A DNA stretch of 64,000 bases from Flavobacterium potami (lineage in GTDB: Bacteria; Bacteroidota; Bacteroidia; Flavobacteriales; Flavobacteriaceae). Under the pieces are notes generated by a model. It was not told the DNA's origin. It did no database searches and saw nothing but the letters and a program-made list of their open reading frames with translations. The position numbers were made by a program, and so were the translations under genes. Positions 45,601-54,600 of this stretch are shown one piece after another (the first letter of the stretch is position 1; the number at the start of each line of letters is the position of its first letter). The stretch spans positions 186,001-250,000 of the forward strand of contig NZ_JAINUY010000004.1 of the NCBI RefSeq assembly GCF_020026915.1, written 5' to 3'.

Positions 45601-48600
45601 AGGCAATAGTTGGCTCGTTAATAATTGCAACTGTTGAAGTAGTAGTACATCTAGGATAAGCTGTTTCTACAATTCTTACTGTATAATTTGTTCCTGCGCC
45701 TAAACCGAAAGGTATTGTAAACGGATTAGAAGTAGACGTATCATGAGATCCAGATGCTCCAATTCCAACTACTGGTGTTACACCATCATACAATGCATAA
45801 GTGTATGGTCCAGTGTAGCCTGAAACAAAAATTTCAATATTTCCATTTGTTGCAGATTTACACTGAACATCTGCAACTGTAGTTGCTGTTACATTTATAG
45901 CATCAAATAATGGAACATCATAAATATTAGATAGAATCTCACAACCAGTAGCGTTATCTGTTATTCTAAACTGATAAGTGCTACCTGCTGAAGTTGCATC
46001 ATAATTATATGTTCTTGATCCGCTTGAAGCTGCAAGAATAGTGTATGCATTACCATCGATTGAAACTTCATATTTCAAATCAATTGGTGTTGATGATCCA
46101 CCTACTACATCTATTTGTATCAGCTCTCTACCATTCACACAATCAATTTGCGAACCTGCAACTGTTGATCTTGTTGCTGTTGCAGAAATTAATTTTGGCA
46201 ATGGAGCCAATGGTGTCGTTAATGTTGAAGTATCTAAACAGCCATTAGAATCTTTAACCCAATAAGTAGGATTTTGGATTGCTAAATTATCTTCAATCTC
46301 AAATGTATATTTATTGTCTGGCGGAGTACTATTACTTGTAAAATAGTTCGTACCGTCTTTACTGAAAGTATAAGTACCTGTACCACCTAAACCTGTTACA
46401 ACAACTGTTGTTATCGTAGGATCTACTGCACAACTAAATGGTGTAGCATCTGCACTTGCAACTACAGCTGCTGGAGCTGGCACATTTGCCGGTAATTCTA
46501 ATTCACAACCTCGTCCAGAAATTACTTTAATCGTATAATCTCCTGCACTTAATCCTGTGAATACATTATTATTTAATTGCGTTTTAGCAAGTCCCGCTGG
46601 TAAAACTGGTGTTAATACATAAGTATAATCTGGATTATCATTTGCTGGATTTAAATTAACAGTCAATGTTCCGTTATCTGTCGCGCCTACTTGACCAGCA
46701 GTACAATCTACAGGAGTAGTAACAATATCTGTAACTACAAAATTGATTGGTGTTGGAAGTATCATATCTACATCTACTGATCTCGTACAAGTTGTATTAA
46801 GATCTCTAACAGTAATTGTATAATTTCCTGCAGTAAGACCTACAAATTTAGGATCATTAATCTGCGTTACATTAGGAATTGCAGGCGCTGAATTTTTTAC
46901 TAAAGTATACTGAAAATTATTTGGCGTAAATCCACCTGTTACTTCAGCAGTAATTTCCCCATCATTATTTTCACAAATAGGATTTTTTGAAAAACTTGCT
47001 TTAAGTTCAAGCGGTGTAGAAATTAGATCTAAATCAACCTTATTGCCACATCCATTTACATCTTTAACTTCTACACTATGAGCTCCTGAAGAAAGATTTG
47101 TAATAGAGAATGATGTAGAAGGCAATGGAATTGGAGCACCACCATCTAAGATGTAATAATGCTGACCTACACCTGTTGTTGTCAAATTAACATCGATTAC
47201 AAAAGAACCTTCTGTAACACAGATATCATTTGTTACAGCCGTAATTACAGGTACAGTATCCAATCCAACATTAATAAACGAATATTGAATACATCCATTT
47301 GCATCTTTTACATAAACTATATAATTACCATCATCTAAATTAAATGTATTTTTAGTTTGACCGTTTAAATCAAAAGTAGCAGGGAATGAAGGTTCTACAA
47401 TTGGATCATTACTGTGATCCGTACCATCGATTACTCCAACTGCTCCAGTATCAGCAAAAATTTGATATAAATAGGGAACTGAAATAGTATGGTTTGGGTC
47501 TGTTGGTGTTGGATCTGGAATACTAGTTGTTCCTCCTTGTCCAAATGCCTCAACTATACCTTTTAAAGGTCCACAGTTGTCATTTTTAGAAGTCGTTGTT
47601 AATGTTAATGGTACAACTGACTGAGTAATTGTGAATGTTTTTGATGAATTTAAACACACAGTTGCTCCTAGTCCGTCTTGTTCTGTAAATAAGATATAAT
47701 AAGTACCAGGAACTAGAGGTCCAACATTATTTACAGACATAGTTGGCAATGTAACTGTTCCACCTACTAAAGGCATAACCAGTTTATTTGTCTGCGAATT
47801 AAAAATTTCATATTTAACTTGTGTTGTTGTCGGTTGAGTGTTTGCAATAGTAAACGATACATTACCATTACCTGCTCCCTGACAAGTAACATTTGCTGCT
47901 TTTATTGTACTAGTTAAAACAGATGCCGTTTTTGTTGGAGACTCTGCTTGTTTAAAATAGTAACATCTTGTTGTCTCATCATAAACAATAAATGAATAAA
48001 CAACTCCAGGGTTCAATCCTGTAAAAGTCGACTGTAAGTATAAAGGATTAGTTGAATCTGATGAATCTGCATCCTGATAAGCCGTTGGATTTAAAGGGTA
48101 TGAATGAGGAATTGGTGCTCCAACTCCTGGAACAATTGGATACAATGCAAAGTGATATGGTCCTCCAGTAAATGCAGGATTCACGCTCACTATTACACTC
48201 GCATCGGTACAAGACGCAGCCCCAGAAGTAACATCAATAATCAAATCTGTAGGAGGCGAAGACATTGTAATTGTTTTGGTAACAGAACAACCATTTTTAT
48301 CTGAAACTGTTAATTCATAAATACCAAAATTTAAAATATTGAAAGTATAATCTCCTCTAACATCAGATATTGAATGAGGTGCTACTTGAGTCGGTTCTCC
48401 TACATTGTTAGTTAATGTATAAGTAAATGGTCCTAATGGTGCTGTATCACTCGAACCTCCTGTAAAATCCTTTACAGAAATAGATCCATATGTCAAACCT
48501 GTACCATCACACGTTAATGGAACTGTAGGTGTCATAAATTCAATCTTTGCTGGCTCTCTTATAATAGTTGATTTGTCTAAATAACAGCCTTTAGCGTCTG

Positions 48601-51600
48601 TAACTCTAACAATATAATTTCCTGCAGGAAGCCCAGTAGTTTGAGTACCATAATTTACATTTGCTGTAGCAGGAATTAAAGTAGAATTGTCTTTAGTCAC
48701 ATTTATTGTATAAGGACTTGCTCCTTTTGTCTGATCAATTGTAACTGTGATAGAGCCTGTCGAATCTCCATTACATAAAATTGTAGAGTTTGGAGTAAGT
48801 GAAAAGTCTGGATTAGTTTTTGGAGCTACAACTACTGTTGAAGTAAGGCTACAATGTGTAGTTGAAGCATCACTCAATGTAAATAAATAAGTTGTACTTC
48901 CTGTTGCTGTTGTTGCAGTAGGATCTGTGTAAATAAATGTTGTACCTGTAACAGATCTAACAGTTGGATCTAATGTTCCATTAATCGTTACAGTATAAGT
49001 ATAAGGCGTTTTTCCTCCCGATATAGTACCTTTAATTTCAACATCCTGACCATTACAAGTAGCTAAAGTTTCTAATTTAGCTTCAAATTTTAATTCCGTT
49101 TCAATAGCTTGTGCAGGTAAAGTCAAGATACAACCTGTGCTCATATCTTTTACTTTAACAACATAACTTCCTGGATTTAAATTATTGAAAGTTCCACTTG
49201 CTTGATACATTCCATCGTTAATATTGTACATATAAGTTGGAGAAACAACCGCAGGAGTAACTACGATTGTAGCTTTTCCTACTGCATCATAACATAAATC
49301 AGACAATGTTAAATCTATACTTGCATCTGGTTGAATCGCTGCTGCAACATTAAATGTTGTTGTAATTGTACATCCGTTTCCATTTAAATCTGTAACAGAA
49401 ATACCATATGTTCCTGATTGAGTTAAATTACTAAACGTAGCACTAGCTTGTGGTCCAACTACTGTGTTATCAGGTAATGTTAAAGTATATCTGTTATTAC
49501 CCCATCCGCCAACTGTATTGATAACTACTTTACCATTGTTTGGAGAACACGTAATTGGTGTTATAGTTGGCGCTGAAAATGCGAACTGAACAGCTGCTTC
49601 TTTTACCTCTAAGGCTTTAGTTGCAGTACATTGAGTTGTTGGGTTTGTAATCGTAATTGTATAAATACCCGCTGCTAAACCTGTATAATCTATTACGTTT
49701 CCAGTTTGTGTGGATTGTGAGATCGGAATAATCGCGTTCGCAGCATTTCTAAGAACATAAGTAAATGTACCTGAATTTCCTGAAACAGTAAATGAAAGTT
49801 TACCGTCAGCCGCACCTTTACAGTTCACATTTGAAGTTACTGATCCATTTACAGTTACTGGTAATACATTATCAATTTTAAAGTTTCCAGTAGTGGCACA
49901 ATCATTCGCATCGGTAACTTTAAAGTAATAAGTTCCAGGAGCTAAATCGGCAAAAGTATGATCTTGAGCTGTAACCCCAGTTGCAATTGGAGCTGTTGGA
50001 GCAACCGCTGCATCTGTATTTGTTATTTCAAATCTAAATGGAGCAACTCCATCGTCTACTCTAACTGTTAAATCAGTTTTATCTCTACCTGATGCACAAG
50101 TAATTGCTGCCGGAGCATCAAAAGTCATATTAGTTGGTGGAACTAATGCCTTAACATCTGGAGAAATAAGTACTCTAAAAGGACAATTATTAGCATCATA
50201 AACATCAACTGTAACTGTTCCAGTTGTAGTTGTTGTGTATGTATTTGATGTTACTGGAGTTGCACCATTGTAACTATATCTGTATTTATTAGCTCCCGTA
50301 TATGGTGTTCCTGGGTTATCAATAGTTACCGTAATGGTAGCTGCTTGAGTAGCATTATTCGCTCCACATTTTAAAGGCGTAGTAACATCTGCATGAGCTG
50401 TTAATTGCGCTGGATTTGTTAGTGCTCTAGATACTACAACTTGACATTTTTTAGCATCTGTAACTCTAAACCAATAAGTTCCTGCACCAACACCTGTTAG
50501 CTTGTTTGAAGTCATACTAGAAAATCCTGTTGTACCAGAAATTGTAGAAACTTCATAAGTATATGGTGCTAAGCCTAAACTTGGTGTTACTTCGATTGAA
50601 CCATCTGTTCCGTTGTAACAAGTAGGATTATTTGGAGTTGTATCTGCTGTTGGAGATACCCTTGCGTTAATATTTTGAGTAACAGTTGTTCTACAACCTT
50701 TGTTATCAAATATTTCAAATTGATAAGTCGCTGCCGCAGAACCTGTGGTTGTTGTGTAATTAAATGTATTTAAACCTGCTCCAACCGCAATTGGGGTACC
50801 GCTAAATCCGCCTCCATTTGTACTTACTCTGTATGTATAATCTGGATATCCATTACTAATAACAACTTTAATAATAGCATTAGGATTTGTTGCATCACAA
50901 TCTAAATCTTTAACCAATGGATCTAATTTAGCAGATAAAGGAACAGCAATTGTTTCTTCAGCTAAATCGGTTGTACAACCAGTTAAAATATCTCTTACTG
51001 TAATAATATGTTTTCCTGGATTTAATCCTGGGAATGTTCCAGAAGCCTGATAATTGCCTTCATCAATTCTGTATTCATAATTTGGATTTGGCTGTGGTGC
51101 ATTGGTTGGCGTTGCAATTAACGTTGCTCCAGCTCCTCCAGCACAATAATCTGAAGTTACATCTATATTAGCAGCTGGATATACTTCTGGTTTAATTGTA
51201 AAAGTTCCTGTTACTTGACACCCTTTCAAATCTGTTACAACAAATGAATAATCACCTGCTGATAAATTTGAAAATGTTTTAATGCTTTGCTTAATTGGTG
51301 TCCCGGCTGGTAACGTTGGTGTTACCTCATAACTATAAGTTCCCCAACCCCCTTTAGCGTTAATAGTAGCAGAACCTTTTGCTTTACAAGTTACATCTAC
51401 AGTTCCTGTAGGATCTAAAGCCAATACAGCTGTAGGAGCAGAAATTGTTTCATCATCTGATTGAGAACATTTTGTAACATCATTTGTTACTATAATTGTA
51501 TGTAAACCTGCATTTAAATTTGGTGCAGAAATAGTAAATGAAGTTCCTGTATTAGGTGAAGTTCCTTTTTGAACTGGTAAAGTACCATCAATTTGATATG

Positions 51601-54600
51601 TATAATCTACATTATTTCCTAATCCAGAAACTGTAAAAGTAACTTCACCTTTTGAGTCTCCTAAACAATTTACATCACTTACTACTGAACTTGAAATTGA
51701 GAAAACTGGTAATGCATCAATTTTATCTGTTTTACTAAAAGAACAATTTTTAGCATCTTTTACTTCAAAAGTGTAAGTAACTCCTGGATTTAAATTTGCG
51801 AATGTTCCTGTAGTATTACTTGTTACTGCACTTGCCGGAGCCGTAATAGAATAAGTAAAAGGTCCCGCTAAAGGCGCTCCTAATGCATCTCTTACATCAG
51901 TAATAGAAAAAGTTGATTTATTTGTAGGACAAGTAAGCGCAGATTTATTGATAGTCATTGCTTTTGGACCATTTAATGCTTCAATAGTTAAAGCCGGTGT
52001 AGTAGTAAATGTACAAGAATTGCTGTCTGTAATAGTTACTGTATAACTTCCTGCAGTTGTAATACCACTGAAAACTTTAGAGTCCTGAGTTACTAAAGCA
52101 ACACCATCTCTATTTAATGTGTATTTATAAACACCATTTCCACCAGTAACTACAGCACCAACTGTTATAGTTGCAGGGTTATCACAAGTATAAGGTGTCG
52201 TTATTGTTGCAGTACCGTTGATAGCATCTGGAGCAATCAAAGTTACTTTTAAAGTTTGAGTACATTTATTAGAATCTATTACATAATAAGTATATTCTAC
52301 ACCAGCACTTAATCCGGTAAAATATGATTTGTCATTATACGTGATTCCATCCGTACTATATTTAAAGTCGCCTGATCCTCCACTTGGTTTTAGAAGAATT
52401 GTTCCATCATTCGAAGTATTACATTTTGGATTAACATTCTCAGAAGTTAAAATAATAGCGTTTAATGGTAAAATAGTAGCTTTAACACTAGTAACAGAAC
52501 AACTTCCAGAATCTGTAACTCTAAAAGTATAATCTCCTGCTACTGTAGTACTATACGTAAAAGTATTTCCTGTTATAGTAGGTTGTACCAAAGTACCCGT
52601 AGTATCTCCTGAAGCAATTGCTACTACAAAAGGTCCTTTACCTCCTGAAATGGTTCCCGTAATGATAGCTCTATTATCTGGAGCAACATCACAACTTAAG
52701 GCTCTTGTTACAGGAACCTCAACTGTTAATTTTTCGTTTATAATTTGAGTTATGGTATTTGAGAAACAACCAAAACTGTCTTTAATTTTAAAAGTATAAG
52801 AACCAGGATCTGTAGCGGTATAAGTAAAAGTTGGACCATCAAAAGGTGCACTTTCTTCACTTTCATTTCCGCCATTAAATTGTGTAGTGTAAGTATATTT
52901 TCCAACTCCACCATTTATTTTCACTATTATTTCAGCAGAATTGTTAAAACATAAATTAGAAGTTTGAAATTCAATTTGTGCAGGAACCGGAGCCACAACA
53001 TCTACAGAAGCTAAAACTGCTGTCTGACATGAATTTAAATCTCTCGCAATAACTTTATAGTTACCAATTTTTTTGATATCTAGGAATTCTCCAGATTGTT
53101 GAAACGGTTTTACAACTGTTACACCGTCAGATTCTCTTAATTCATATTCATAACCTGGAGTTCCATCGCTTGCTTCTGCTTTGATCGTTGCACCGAAATC
53201 ACAAGTCAATACTTGATCTACCCAAGCTCTAACCTTTAACTCTTTAGGCATTTTGATTTCCTGAGCTAATGGGAAAGTACAACTGTTAGCCGAATTATCG
53301 TAACGAATCTGAATATTGTAAGTACCTGCTTGAAGGTTTGTTAAAGTTATACTACCACTAGAAGCCGCAGGAACCGGAATATAAGTTCTCCAACCTGCTG
53401 GATCACCTGCTACAAAATATTGGAATCCCTTAACTGGGTCAAAATTTTTGGCAGATAAAGTGATTTCACCATTTTGCTCACCACTACATTGTATATTTTT
53501 AAAACCTGTAATCCCTGCTGAGAAAGCTTTACTTCCATCAACATAGATAGGAAAATCAGCAACCGTATTACACGATTTTGGTATTTGACGAACCCAAATA
53601 TCATCAATAAGTACGTCGTTACCGTTGAACTGATTACTGTAAGAACGAATTACAAAACTCAGGTTTTTATATGCACCTGGATTTAACATCAATTCTTTAT
53701 ACTCCCATTTCTCCGACTTAGGAACAACCCAAGGATTTGAAGTATCAGTTGTAGCAACAATTGTCTCAGTACCACCAACTCCATTTAAGTTATTAACCAG
53801 CTGAATGGTTAATTTTGGATCGTCATGCGTGGTTGAAGTCTTAACAATTAAGTTTTCAGCCCATAACGAAATTATTACATCTTGGTTTTCAATAACATCT
53901 TTAATAGGTTTACTATATAAGATACCACCAATTCCTGCCGTTCCTCCGACGTTTACAACTAGGAATCTTCCAAGTGCATCTGTTGGTGTAGTATGATCTT
54001 TCGCTACAATCCAAGAATTATTAAATCTTGTTCTAATTTTACTTGCAACTGCATATTCTCCATCATTAATCCATTCATCTCTATTACATGCATATCCAGG
54101 TAAAAGGTGAGTAAATGCCTCATCTTCGTAGCAATATGCAGGATTAATTCCAGGAGTTGTTGTAAAACCACCTTTTCCAAAATCTTCCTGCAATAAGTTA
54201 CTATAAGTAGAAACTTTTAATACATTATATTTTACAGTTACGGTATGATCTCCTTGTGTCACGTTTCTGAAAACGTTTGTTGGAATAGAGGTATTTAAAA
54301 CACCGTCCATGTAGTAATCATAAGCATATTTTGGATCTCCAGAACCGCTATTTGTAACTGTTACTGTAGTTGTTGCCGATCCGTCACAATTAAAAACAGG
54401 ATCTAAAACTTTAATTGTTGGAGGGTCTGGTTTTTTATCAATTGTAATTCCACCCATGGCGTACTCACAACCCGCAGCATCTTTTATATAAACTGTATGG
54501 CTTTGACCATAATTCATATACTCAGAATTCTTGTCTGTCCAGGTTTTTTTACCATCAAAACTATATTTGTAAGGAAATGGCTCTGGAAAGGGAGTTCCCC

